64,000 bases of DNA from Burkholderia sp. BCC1644. Its GTDB lineage: Bacteria; Pseudomonadota; Gammaproteobacteria; Burkholderiales; Burkholderiaceae. The DNA lies in assembly GCF_902833225.1 (NCBI RefSeq), contig NZ_CADFEI010000019.1:62001-126000 (forward strand), read 5' to 3'. Under the pieces are notes generated by a model. That model was given only the letters and a program-made list of their open reading frames with translations. It ran no database searches and was not told the origin of the DNA. A program made the position numbers and the translations under genes. Below are positions 43,264 to 51,335 of this stretch, piece after piece (the first letter of the stretch is position 1; each line of letters begins with the position of its first letter).

Positions 43264-43938
43264 CTAAATCGTCACGACATCGAGGACGGTGTTCGTGGCC
43301 TCCTTGAAGTCGTGGGACAGCATGCCGAGACGGCCTTCGTCCGGTTTCCCGGCATCCGTGCCTTGGCCCGTCCGGCGCGACGCAAGCGCCACACCCGGAC
43401 GGATCGGATTCCGCGCCGCGTCGCCCGTCGGGGCATTGCGCAAGCCGCACCCGACATTCGTCAGGACTGCGTCGGAATCCGTCGTACGAACCAGACCGCG
43501 CGCCATGACCCGACCGGTCGTGGCGGCACGCTGTTTCATCGAATTGAAATGAAGGGGGGCCGGTGACACCTGCGCGCCGCCTACGGCGTCGCGACCGGCC
43601 GGCATCCGTCGATCGGCGCGTATGGTCACCGTCGCGCCACGATCGGCGGCTTGCCGCGGCGCAACCGGCATGCCCGCTGCCGGACCGTGCGTCGCGCCAA
43701 GCGCGTTGATTTCGTCAATCGTCAAACGTGCCCCGTATTCCTTGTCGTTGCCCAATTGCGCGATACGGCACGCCCACGGCGCCGCACGACCGGTTCCGGC
43801 GACGCGCACGCCGCTGGCCGGCGGTGCCGCGAACGCCGCAGCCTCCCTGCCCGCCCCGTCGTCGCTCTTTTTGCTGCATCCGGCAAGCATTGCAACCGGT
43901 GCGGCGACGGACTCGGCGTAAGCCAACTTCACATGCAT
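43264..43938 (-). pseudogene. degraded LivJ/LivK-type amino acid binding protein
   Basis: This 224-codon open frame starts like a Burkholderia LivK lipoprotein: MHVKLAYA, then the lipobox MLAGC followed by SKKSDDGAG. IAQLGNDKEYGARLTIDEIN matches the first family motif (HLGKDNENGARLAIEEIN in relatives). HFNS recalls the family HLNS, and the end TVLDVVTI matches the usual TLLDVV end. But intact relatives have about 370-380 residues: the middle is missing or scrambled and key ligand-binding segments are gone. The frame is not interrupted, so it is either a decaying gene with an internal deletion or a short product with no transport role. Confidence 0.72.
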
Positions 43939-44152
43939 TGAATGGTCTCCCGCGCCTTGCCAAAACCCGATTTCAAAGCCATTCCGGCTTGAAAACGGGC
44001 GCATTGTAACTCCATTTATAGGACGCCAATAATCCTGATTCGATGGGGTTTTCCTGCATTGCAACCAATTTTGAGAGACGGTTGGGAACGAATGGAGCAA
44101 CCGGGTTGCACCGCGACTGCGAATAATGGTTGCGATTACAATTTCGAGACGC
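43939..44152. other. AT-richer intergenic region upstream of the livK remnant
   Basis: About 214 bp with lower GC than its neighbours and no protein frame I can support. On the minus strand it has several promoter-like boxes (TATAAA and TACAAT near 44000-44020) that may be the old livK promoter. Which, if any, is active cannot be decided from sequence alone. Confidence 0.5.
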
Positions 44153-44181
44153 AAAAAAAAGCGCGCCGGGAGGCGCGCTTT
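44153..44181 (-). terminator. intrinsic terminator after ispH
   Basis: On the minus strand AAAGCGCGCC and GGCGCGCTTT form a 10-bp stem with a 4-nt loop and are followed by a run of eight T. It lies 26 bp after the ispH stop. Confidence 0.92.
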
Positions 44182-44207
44182 GGTGTTCCGCGGGTGCGAT
44201 GCGGCAA

Positions 44208-45188
44208 TCAGGCGGCGGGCGGCAGGTTCAACCCGCGCGGCAGCGGAAACGACACGTTTTCCTCGATGCCGTCGAGCGCGCGGACATTGCGCACGCCGAG
44301 TTCGCGCAGCCGCGCGATCACGGCCTGGGCGAGCACTTCCGGCGCCGACGCGCCGGCCGTCACGCCGATGCGGCGCTTGCCGGCGACCCATGCCGGATCG
44401 ATCTGGTCAGGTGCATCGACCATGTACGCGTCCACGCCGCGCTTCTCGGCCACTTCACGCAGGCGGCTCGAATTCGAGCTGTTCGGGCTGCCGACGACGA
44501 TCACGACATCGCACTGCGGCGCCATGAACTTCACCGCGTCCTGGCGGTTCTGCGTCGCGTAGCAGATGTCCTGCTTCTTCGGCTCGCGGATCTTCGGATA
44601 CTTCGCCTTCAGCGCCCCGATGATTTCCGCGGCGTCGTCGACGGACAGCGTCGTCTGCGTGACGAGCGCGATGCGCTCGGGATCGGCGAGCTCGAGCTTC
44701 TGCACGTCCTCGACGCTCTCGACGAGATGCATGCCGCGCTCGACCTGCCCCATCGTGCCTTCGACTTCAGGGTGGCCCTTGTGCCCGATCATGACGATGT
44801 CGACGCCGTCCTGGCGCATCTTCGCCACTTCGACGTGCACCTTCGTGACGAGCGGGCAGGTTGCGTCGTAAATGCGCAGCCCGCGCACGTCGGCCTCGTC
44901 GCGCACGGCCTTCGACACGCCGTGCGCACTGAAGATCACGGTGTTGCCGGCCGGCACTTCCTCGAGTTCCTCGACGAAGATCGCGCCTTTCTTCTTCAGA
45001 TCCTCGACCACGTACTTGTTGTGGACGATCTCGTGACGGACGTAGATCGGCGCACCGTGCATCGCGATTGCGCGCTCGACGATCTCGATCGCGCGGTCGA
45101 CGCCCGCGCAGAAGCCGCGCGGCTGGGCCAGCAGGATTTCGGCATCGGCGGCGACGGTCTGCCCGGACAGCGTATCGGTGGTGCTCAT
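44208..45188 (-). CDS. ispH: 4-hydroxy-3-methylbut-2-enyl diphosphate reductase
   Basis: This 326-aa iron-sulfur enzyme performs the last step of the MEP isoprenoid pathway, making IPP and DMAPP. The three Cys ligands are in AQPRGFCAGVDRAIE, YDATCPLVTKVH and KKQDICYATQNRQ. VGSPNSSNSSRL is the substrate-binding loop. The gene directly follows the FKBP-type isomerase gene (2-bp gap), a common pairing. Confidence 0.96.
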   Translation of the reverse strand: MSTTDTLSGQTVAADAEILLAQPRGFCAGVDRAIEIVERAIAMHGAPIYVRHEIVHNKYVVEDLKKKGAIFVEELEEVPAGNTVIFSAHGVSKAVRDEADVRGLRIYDATCPLVTKVHVEVAKMRQDGVDIVMIGHKGHPEVEGTMGQVERGMHLVESVEDVQKLELADPERIALVTQTTLSVDDAAEIIGALKAKYPKIREPKKQDICYATQNRQDAVKFMAPQCDVVIVVGSPNSSNSSRLREVAEKRGVDAYMVDAPDQIDPAWVAGKRRIGVTAGASAPEVLAQAVIARLRELGVRNVRALDGIEENVSFPLPRGLNLPPAA

Positions 45189-45190
45189 GA

Positions 45191-45646
45191 TTACAGGATT
45201 CCGATGATTTTCACTTCGAACGTGAGCGCCTGGCCCGCGAGCGGATGATTGAAGTCGAACAGCGCCGAGGTCTCGCTGACTTCCTTCAGCACCCCCGCGT
45301 ACCTGCCGCCGTCAGGCGCGTTGAACTCGATCAACTCGCCCGGCGTGAAATCGTCGCCGACCATCCCGTTCTCGCGCAGCGTCGACAGCGTCACGCGCTG
45401 GAGCATGTCGGGATTACGGGGACCGAACCCCTGATCGGGGGCTAGCTGAAAAGTCGAATGGTCGCCGACCCTGAGCCCGAGCAGAATCTGTTCAAGCGAG
45501 GGCGCCAGTTGCCCCGCGCCCAGCAGCAGCGTGGCCGGCTTGTCGGAGAAGGTGTTGACGATGTCGGCGCCGTCGGCCAGTGCCAGCCGGTAATGCAACG
45601 TGACATGGGAACCGGGCTTCACTTCGGATAGATCGATGAGGCTCAT
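45191..45646 (-). CDS. fkpB: FKBP-type peptidyl-prolyl isomerase (FkpB/SlpA-like)
   Basis: This 151-aa protein has an FKBP domain with the inserted-flap arrangement of SlpA/SlyD. The family segments are SHVTLHYRLALADGADI, PATLLLGAGQLAPSLEQILL and FQLAPDQGFGPRNPDMLQRV. No metal-binding His-rich tail (as in SlyD) is present, favouring FkpB/SlpA. It likely helps protein folding in the cytoplasm and is co-transcribed with ispH. Confidence 0.87.
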   Translation of the reverse strand: MSLIDLSEVKPGSHVTLHYRLALADGADIVNTFSDKPATLLLGAGQLAPSLEQILLGLRVGDHSTFQLAPDQGFGPRNPDMLQRVTLSTLRENGMVGDDFTPGELIEFNAPDGGRYAGVLKEVSETSALFDFNHPLAGQALTFEVKIIGIL

Positions 45647-45782
45647 GAATTACTCGTTCGGTCGGCGCCCGATACGGCCGAATGGCCCGGCGCAAAGCCA
45701 ATATTGTAAGTCACCTGAGCGCGCAAGGCGGAAAGTGCGACGACGTCGCGCACACCGCCCTGCCGCCAATGGAGTTTCGAGC

Positions 45783-46556
45783 ATGACGTCACCCTGCCTC
45801 GCCCTGTCGCCGGTCGAATGCCGCGACACCACCGATGCGCCGGCCAATCCGCCGGGCCGTGTCCTCCCGATCCGCCCGCGCAAGCGCCGCACCGGCGACT
45901 GGCGGCCCGAGCGGCCGCGCGAGCGATTGCTGGAGCGCGGGCCGGCCGCGCTGACCGACGACGAACTGATCGCGCTGCTGCTCGGCACGGGCAAGCCCGG
46001 GCACGATGTATTCGTCACCGCCCGCGCACTGGTCGATCAGTTCAAGACGTTACGCGGGCTGCTCGAAGCGAGCACCGACGATTTCGAGGCACACCCCGGC
46101 ATCGGCCCCGCGCGCGCCGCACGGCTGGCCGCAATCATCGAGATCGCCCGGCGCGTGCTGAACGAGAAGGCGCAGGTACGGACGCCGATCGATTCGCCCC
46201 GGGCCGTCGAGGATTGCCTGCGGCTGAGGATCGGCTCGCGTTCGCACGAAGTGTTCGTCGCGGTGTATCTCGATGCGCGCAACGGCCTGATCGACATGGA
46301 GGAAATCACGCGCGGCTCGCTCACGCGCATGGCCGTCTACCCGCGCGAAATCGTGCGGCGCGCGATGGTGCACAACGCCGCGTCGCTGATCGTCGCGCAC
46401 AACCATCCGTCGGGCGCCGTGCAGCCGAGCGCGGAGGACCGCCGCCTGACCCGCGTGCTGAAAGACGCGCTCGAACTCGTCGACGTGCGGCTGCTCGACC
46501 ACGTCGTCGTCGGCGTCGATGACACTTTTTCGTTCGCACGTGCCGGTTGGCTGTAG
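45783..46556 (+). CDS. radC: RadC/JAMM-domain protein
   Basis: This 257-aa protein has an N-terminal helix-hairpin-helix region (about 50-115, PRERLLERGPAALTDDELIA and HPGIGPARAARLAA). A JAMM metalloprotease-like domain with the zinc motif HNHPSGAVQPSAED (about 207-220) follows. Its cellular function is still debated; the old DNA-repair label is doubtful. The start at 45783 (MTSPCLALS) was chosen. The N-terminal 40 residues are Pro/Arg-rich and longer than in E. coli. Confidence 0.9.
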   Translation: MTSPCLALSPVECRDTTDAPANPPGRVLPIRPRKRRTGDWRPERPRERLLERGPAALTDDELIALLLGTGKPGHDVFVTARALVDQFKTLRGLLEASTDDFEAHPGIGPARAARLAAIIEIARRVLNEKAQVRTPIDSPRAVEDCLRLRIGSRSHEVFVAVYLDARNGLIDMEEITRGSLTRMAVYPREIVRRAMVHNAASLIVAHNHPSGAVQPSAEDRRLTRVLKDALELVDVRLLDHVVVGVDDTFSFARAGWL

Positions 46557-46610
46557 ACTGTGCCGCGGCAGCCCACCCCGGGGCGCCGCAACGACGTAGC
46601 GAAATTAGGT

Positions 46611-46640
46611 TTGATTTTTCTGAACTTTTTCTGCTAGAAT
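46611..46640 (+). promoter_or_regulatory. promoter of rpmB-rpmG
   Basis: TTGATT (46611-46616) and TAGAAT (46635-46640) are 18 bp apart within an AT-rich patch just after radC. The transcript would have a leader of about 145 nt before rpmB. Confidence 0.72.
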
Positions 46641-46793
46641 CGTCGTCTGTCTTTTTTCCAACCAGTTCTAGCCATCGAAGGGCCTTGTCTGTAAGGGCTA
46701 CGGCGTTCTGAGTGCAGCCATGGATCACGTGGCGGTGCGATGGAACCTTCACCGGCGATCGAACCCCGAATTTAGCGTATTAGGAGTGCTCTC

Positions 46794-47027
46794 ATGGCAC
46801 GCGTATGCCAAGTAACTGGGAAAGCGCCGATGAGCGGCAACAACGTTTCCCACGCCAACAACAAGACCAAGCGTCGCTTCCTGCCGAACCTGCAAAACCG
46901 CCGGTTCTGGGTTGAGAGCGAAAACCGCTGGGTGCGCCTGCGCGTCTCGAACGCCGGCCTGCGCCTGATCGACAAGAACGGCATCGATTCCGTGCTCGCT
47001 GACCTGCGCGCACGCGGCGAAGCCTAA
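46794..47027 (+). CDS. rpmB: 50S ribosomal protein L28
   Basis: This 77-aa L28 protein has the family N-terminus [20 protein letters not shown] and [14 protein letters not shown]. It is the form without the zinc CxxC pairs. AGGAG lies 7 nt before the start. It is co-transcribed with rpmG, as in most bacteria. Confidence 0.98.
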
Positions 47028-47044
47028 GCCCAAGGAGCACAATC

Positions 47045-47212
47045 ATGGCAAAAGGCGCCCGCGACAAGATCAAGCTGGAGTCGACCGCTGGTACGGGTCA
47101 CTTCTACACGACCACGAAGAACAAGCGCAACATGCCGGAAAAGATGGCGATCAAGAAGTTCGATCCCGTCGTCCGCAAGCATGTGGAATACAAAGAAACC
47201 AAGATCAAGTAA
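47045..47212 (+). CDS. rpmG: 50S ribosomal protein L33
   Basis: This 55-aa L33 protein has MAKGARDKIKLESTAGTGHF, then TTKNKRNMPEKM and the basic end KETKIK. It contains no Cys, so it is the zinc-free form, matching L28 here. It starts 17 bp after the rpmB stop with an AAGGAG ribosome binding site. Confidence 0.98.
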   Translation: MAKGARDKIKLESTAGTGHFYTTTKNKRNMPEKMAIKKFDPVVRKHVEYKETKIK

Positions 47213-47244
47213 TCTCGGGTTTCTGCCAGCCTGACGGCAACCGA

Positions 47245-47275
47245 AAAGCCCCGCTCCTGCGGGGCTTTTTGTTTT
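47245..47275 (+). terminator. intrinsic terminator after rpmG
   Basis: AAAGCCCCG and CGGGGCTTT form a stem with a 6-nt loop (CTCCTG), followed by TTTTTGTTTT. It is also A-rich on the other side. Confidence 0.93.
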
Positions 47276-47372
47276 GCGCGCACGCTCGGGCCCGACGCGG
47301 TATGCTCTCCCCTTTCCGCGGCCCCGGCCGCCGGAACGCACAAGATCAAAAGCGTAACGATGGAGATGCAGC

Positions 47373-48959
47373 ATGAAATTCGACGTGGCGATCGTCGGCA
47401 GCGGCCTGGCAGGGCTGTCGGTCGCACTCAACCTGGCCAGCACGCGACGTGTCGCGCTGATCGCGAAACGTTCGATGATGGAGGGGGCAAGCGATAACGC
47501 GCAAGGCGGTATCGCGGCGGTCCTCGACTCGGCGGACAGTATCGAGAACCATGTCGACGACACACTGGTCGCCGGTGGCGGGCTGTGCGACGAAGGCGCG
47601 ACGCGCTACATCGTCGAGCACGGCCGTGAAGCGATCGAATGGCTGATCTCGCAAGGCGTGCCGTTCACGAAGGACGATGCGGCCGAACTCGGCTTTCACC
47701 TGACGCGCGAAGGCGGCCACAGCCACCGCCGGATCATCCACGCGGCCGACGCGACCGGCCACGCGGTGCTGGCGACGCTGTCGGAGCGTGCACGCCAGCA
47801 TCCGAATATCACGTTCTTCGAAAACCACCATGCGATCGACCTGATCACGTCGGACCGGCTCGGCCTGCCCGGCCGCCGCTGTCACGGCCTGTATGCGCTC
47901 GACGTCGACCACGACCGCACGATCACGATCGAGGCGCCGCATACGGTGCTCGCCACGGGCGGCGCCGGCAAGGTCTACCTGTACACGACGAACCCCGACA
48001 CCGCGACCGGCGACGGCATCGCGATGGCGTGGCGCGCGGGCTGCCGCGTGTCGAACATGGAATTCATCCAGTTCCACCCGACCTGCCTGTTCCACCCGTA
48101 TGCAAAGTCGTTCCTGATTTCGGAGGCCGTGCGCGGCGAAGGCGGCCTGCTGAAGCTGCCCGACGGCACGCGCTTCATGCCCGCGCACGATCCGCGTGCC
48201 GAACTCGCCCCGCGCGACATCGTCGCACGCGCGATCGACTTCGAAATCAAGAAGCGCGGGATCGACTGCGTGTATCTCGACATCAGCCATCAGCCGGAAG
48301 CGTTCCTGCGCGAACACTTCCCGACGATCCACGCGCGCTGCCTCGAATTCGGCATCGACATCGCGAAAGAGCCGATCCCCGTCGTGCCGGCCGCGCACTA
48401 CACGTGCGGCGGCGTCGTCACCGATCTTGCCGGGCGTACCGATCTCGCGGGCCTGTATGCGGTTGGCGAAACGTCGTACACGGGGCTGCACGGCGCGAAC
48501 CGGCTCGCGAGCAACTCGCTGCTCGAATGTCTCGTGATCGGCCGCGCGGCCGCCGAAGCCATCGAGGCGGCCGGCTTCGACGCCGAAACGCCGTCCACGC
48601 TGCCCGCATGGGACGAAAGCCGCGTGTCGGATGCCGACGAGGAAGTCGTCGTCGCGCACAACTGGGACGAACTGCGCCGCCTGATGTGGAACTACGTCGG
48701 CATCGTGCGCACCGACAAGCGCCTCGAACGCGCCAAGCACCGGCTGTCGCTGCTGCGCGACGAAATCCACGAGTACTACGCGAATTTCCGCGTGACGCGC
48801 GACCTGCTGGAACTGCGCAACCTCGTCGACGTGGCGACGCTGATCGTGAAGAGCGCGCACTCGCGCCGCGAAAGCCGCGGGCTGCACTACAGCCGCGACT
48901 GGCCGCACTCGCTGCCGAAAGCATTGCCGAGCGTGCTCACGCCGCGCGCGCGCCGCTGA
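47373..48959 (+). CDS. nadB: L-aspartate oxidase
   Basis: This 528-aa flavoenzyme oxidises L-aspartate to iminoaspartate, the first step of NAD synthesis. It has the FAD-binding motif DVAIVGSGLAGLSVALNLA (residues 4-22), DNAQGGIAAV, and ETSYTGLHGANRLASNSLLE typical of the family. The C-terminal helical domain is complete. It converges with nadA-nadC, which complete quinolinate and NaMN formation. Confidence 0.95.
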   Translation: MKFDVAIVGSGLAGLSVALNLASTRRVALIAKRSMMEGASDNAQGGIAAVLDSADSIENHVDDTLVAGGGLCDEGATRYIVEHGREAIEWLISQGVPFTKDDAAELGFHLTREGGHSHRRIIHAADATGHAVLATLSERARQHPNITFFENHHAIDLITSDRLGLPGRRCHGLYALDVDHDRTITIEAPHTVLATGGAGKVYLYTTNPDTATGDGIAMAWRAGCRVSNMEFIQFHPTCLFHPYAKSFLISEAVRGEGGLLKLPDGTRFMPAHDPRAELAPRDIVARAIDFEIKKRGIDCVYLDISHQPEAFLREHFPTIHARCLEFGIDIAKEPIPVVPAAHYTCGGVVTDLAGRTDLAGLYAVGETSYTGLHGANRLASNSLLECLVIGRAAAEAIEAAGFDAETPSTLPAWDESRVSDADEEVVVAHNWDELRRLMWNYVGIVRTDKRLERAKHRLSLLRDEIHEYYANFRVTRDLLELRNLVDVATLIVKSAHSRRESRGLHYSRDWPHSLPKALPSVLTPRARR

Positions 48960-48996
48960 GCGACAGTCCGTCCCGGCTGCGGCCGGAGGCGCACAC

Positions 48997-49036
48997 GAAA
49001 AAAGCCGCTGGCGTTTTTGCGCCAACGGCTTTTTTT
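48997..49036. terminator. bidirectional terminator between nadB and nadC
   Basis: AGCCG-C-TGGCG and CGCCA-A-CGGCT pair with one C/A mismatch, flanked by AAAAAA on the left and TTTTTTT on the right. It can end both converging transcripts. Confidence 0.9.
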
Positions 49037-49055
49037 CCGACTGGACGATGTTCCG

Positions 49056-49937
49056 TCAGTCGACGATCCGCATCGAATAGTCGGTCGCGCGCACGTCCTT
49101 CGTCAGCGCGCCGATCGAGATGCGATCGACGCCCGTTTCCGCGAACGCGCGCACCGTCTCGAAATTGACGCCGCCCGACACTTCGAGCACGGCCTTGCCG
49201 GCCGCCACGCGTACGGCTTCACGCATCATGTCGAGCGTGAAGTTGTCGAGCAGCACCGACTGCGCGCGATGCGCGAGCGCCGTGTCGAGCTGCGCAAGCG
49301 TCTCGACTTCGACCTGCACGGGCACGCCCGATTCCAGCGCGAACGCCGCGTCGAGCGCTTCGCCGACACCGCCTGCTGCCGCGATGTGGTTCTCCTTGAT
49401 CAGGATGCCGTCGTACAGCGCGAGACGCTGGTTCTCGCCGCCGCCGACGCGCACCGCATACTTCTGCGCGAGCCGCAGGCCTGGCAGCGTCTTGCGCGTA
49501 TCGAGGATCTTCGTGCGCGTGCCTTCGACGCGATCGACGTAGCGGCGCGTCGCGGTCGCGACGCCGGACAGCAGTTGCAGGAAGTTCAGCCCGTTGCGCT
49601 CGGCCGTCAGCAGCGCGCGCGCCGGCCCGTCGAGTTCGCAGACGATCGAATCGGGCGTCATGCGCTCGCCTTCGCGATAGCGCCATTGCACGGTGATCGA
49701 CGGATCGATCCGGGCGATCACGGCCTCGAACCACGGCACGCCGCACAACACGGCTTCTTCACGCACGATAATGCGCGCGCGGCGGCGCCCGCCGGCCGGC
49801 ACGAGCCGCCCGGTCTGGTCGCCGGTGCCGACGTCTTCCGCGATCGCGTCGGCCACGTTGCGCGCGATCGCGTCGTCGAGTGCCGCACCGTATTGCTCAC
49901 GAACGATGTCGAACAGCGGGGATACAGCCTCGCTCAT
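49056..49937 (-). CDS. nadC: quinolinate phosphoribosyltransferase
   Basis: This 293-aa enzyme converts quinolinate and PRPP to nicotinate mononucleotide. ILDTRKTLPGLRLAQKYAVR (about 146-165), GGGENQRLALYDGILIKENH and SIGALTKDV are signature regions. The start at 49937 (MSEAVSPLFD) overlaps the nadA stop as ATGA. Confidence 0.95.
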   Translation of the reverse strand: MSEAVSPLFDIVREQYGAALDDAIARNVADAIAEDVGTGDQTGRLVPAGGRRRARIIVREEAVLCGVPWFEAVIARIDPSITVQWRYREGERMTPDSIVCELDGPARALLTAERNGLNFLQLLSGVATATRRYVDRVEGTRTKILDTRKTLPGLRLAQKYAVRVGGGENQRLALYDGILIKENHIAAAGGVGEALDAAFALESGVPVQVEVETLAQLDTALAHRAQSVLLDNFTLDMMREAVRVAAGKAVLEVSGGVNFETVRAFAETGVDRISIGALTKDVRATDYSMRIVD

Positions 49938-51076
49938 GCAGCCCCCACGTTCGCAAACAGTTGCTGGTCGCGCTGCAGATCGCCGCTCGCCTGCACGCGC
50001 TTCTTGTGCGCGGCCGCGAATTCGAGCATCCGGTCGATCGGCAAACGCGCGCGCTGGCCGATCGCGGGATCGACGAAGATTTCGTTGTGACCGCGCTCGA
50101 GCACGTCGGCGAGGTTCGCGAGACCGTTCATCGCCATCCACGGGCAGTGTGCGCAGCTCTTGCAGGTCGCGCTGTTGCCGGCCGTCGGCGCGGCGATGAA
50201 GGTCTTGCCGGGCGCCGCGAGCTGCATCTTGTGCAGGATGCCGAGATCGGTCGCGACGATGAAGTGCGTCGCATCGAACTTGACCGCCGCATCGATCAGC
50301 TGCGTGGTCGAGCCGACGACATCGGCCTGCGCGACGACGTTTTCCGGCGATTCGGGATGGACGAGCACCTTCGCGTCCGGGTATTCGGCGCGCAGCAGGT
50401 CGAGCTCGATGCCCTTGAACTCGTCATGGACGAGGCACGAGCCTTGCCATAGCAACATGTCCGCGCCGGTTTTCTTCTGGATATAGCTGCCGAGATGGCG
50501 ATCGGGCGCCCAGATGATCTTTTCGCCGCGTGCGTGCAGGTCGGCCACGATCTCGAGGCCGATCGACGACGTGACCATCCAGTCCGCGCGCGCCTTCACG
50601 GCCGCACTGGTGTTCGCGTAGACGACGACGGTGCGGTCCGGATGGGCATCGCAGAACGCCGAGAATTCGTCGACCGGGCAGCCGAGGTCGAGCGAACAGG
50701 TCGCGTCGAGATCGGGCATCAGGATCCGTTTGTTCGGGCTCAGGATCTTCGCGGTTTCGCCCATGAAGCGCACGCCGGCGACGACCAGCGTCTGCGCGTC
50801 GTGATCGCGGCCGAAGCGTGCCATTTCAAGCGAATCGGCAACGCAGCCACCCGTTTCGTCGGCGAGTTCCTGCAGTTCGGCATCCACGTAGTAGTGGGCG
50901 ACCAGCACGGCCTTTTCACGGACGAGCAGCGCCTTGATGCGTGCCTTCAGTGCAGCGCGCTCCTCGGCGGACGGCGCGTCGGGCACCTTGGCCCATGCCT
51001 GCCCCACGCCGCACACGGTCCCTGCTGCGACGGGCCGGTCGTACTCGACGGGTTTGATCGTCGATTGCATCTCCAT
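49934..51076 (-). CDS. nadA: quinolinate synthase
   Basis: This 380-aa [4Fe-4S] enzyme condenses iminoaspartate with dihydroxyacetone phosphate to quinolinate. Cys ligands are expected in DATCSLDLGCP, QGSCLVHDEF and CKSCAHCPWMAMN. VLVAHYYVDAELQELADETG is the family segment near residue 60. It is the first gene of the nadA-nadC unit. Its upstream region holds three 49-bp repeats. Confidence 0.95.
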   Translation of the reverse strand: MEMQSTIKPVEYDRPVAAGTVCGVGQAWAKVPDAPSAEERAALKARIKALLVREKAVLVAHYYVDAELQELADETGGCVADSLEMARFGRDHDAQTLVVAGVRFMGETAKILSPNKRILMPDLDATCSLDLGCPVDEFSAFCDAHPDRTVVVYANTSAAVKARADWMVTSSIGLEIVADLHARGEKIIWAPDRHLGSYIQKKTGADMLLWQGSCLVHDEFKGIELDLLRAEYPDAKVLVHPESPENVVAQADVVGSTTQLIDAAVKFDATHFIVATDLGILHKMQLAAPGKTFIAAPTAGNSATCKSCAHCPWMAMNGLANLADVLERGHNEIFVDPAIGQRARLPIDRMLEFAAAHKKRVQASGDLQRDQQLFANVGAA

Positions 51077-51083
51077 ATCTCCT

Positions 51084-51230
51084 GTCGACCAGAGTTAGCG
51101 CTTTAGCGCTTACTGTGGTCCCATGCTTTGCGGTCGATCCAAGTTAGCGCTTTAGCGCTTACTTGGATCCCATGCTTCGCGGTCGACCAGAGTTAGCGCT
51201 TCAGCGCTGGCTCCAGCCCCTCCTCTGGTC
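51084..51230. repeat. three imperfect tandem copies of a 49-bp palindromic repeat
   Basis: Copies start at 51084, 51133 and 51182, giving a regular 49-bp period. Each holds a core AGTTAGCGCTTTAGCGCTTA-like element inside an outer inverted repeat. The outer arms are GACCAGAGT/ACTGTGGTC in copy 1 (one mismatch), GATCCAAGT/ACTTGGATC in copy 2 (perfect), and GACCAGAG/CTCTGGTC in copy 3 (perfect, over a longer span to 51230). Differences between copies 1 and 2 occur on both arms. It resembles REP-type elements and lies between nadA and the desaturase terminator. Confidence 0.85.
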
Positions 51231-51278
51231 ATACAAATTCAGCCCTGCCGACGCCCATCAAAAACCGGCGGCCCAAAT

Positions 51279-51303
51279 GAAAAAACCCCGCCAACGCGGG
51301 GTT
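51279..51303 (-). terminator. intrinsic terminator after the desaturase gene
   Basis: On the minus strand AACCCCGC and GCGGGGTT pair with a short loop and are followed by TTTTTTC. It lies 33 bp after the desaturase stop. Confidence 0.9.
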
Positions 51304-51335
51304 TGTGACGTCCTGAGATTCTAATCGATTTCGAA

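Noticed and set aside
43264..44391. 375-aa version of the livK remnant starting at 44391
   Set aside because: The upstream part runs through the ispH terminator and the end of ispH and has no family similarity. The lipoprotein start at 43938 is the sensible one.
51084..51215. Possible CRISPR array at the 49-bp repeats
   Set aside because: The copies abut directly with no unique spacers, there are only three, and no cas genes are seen. It is a tandem palindromic repeat.
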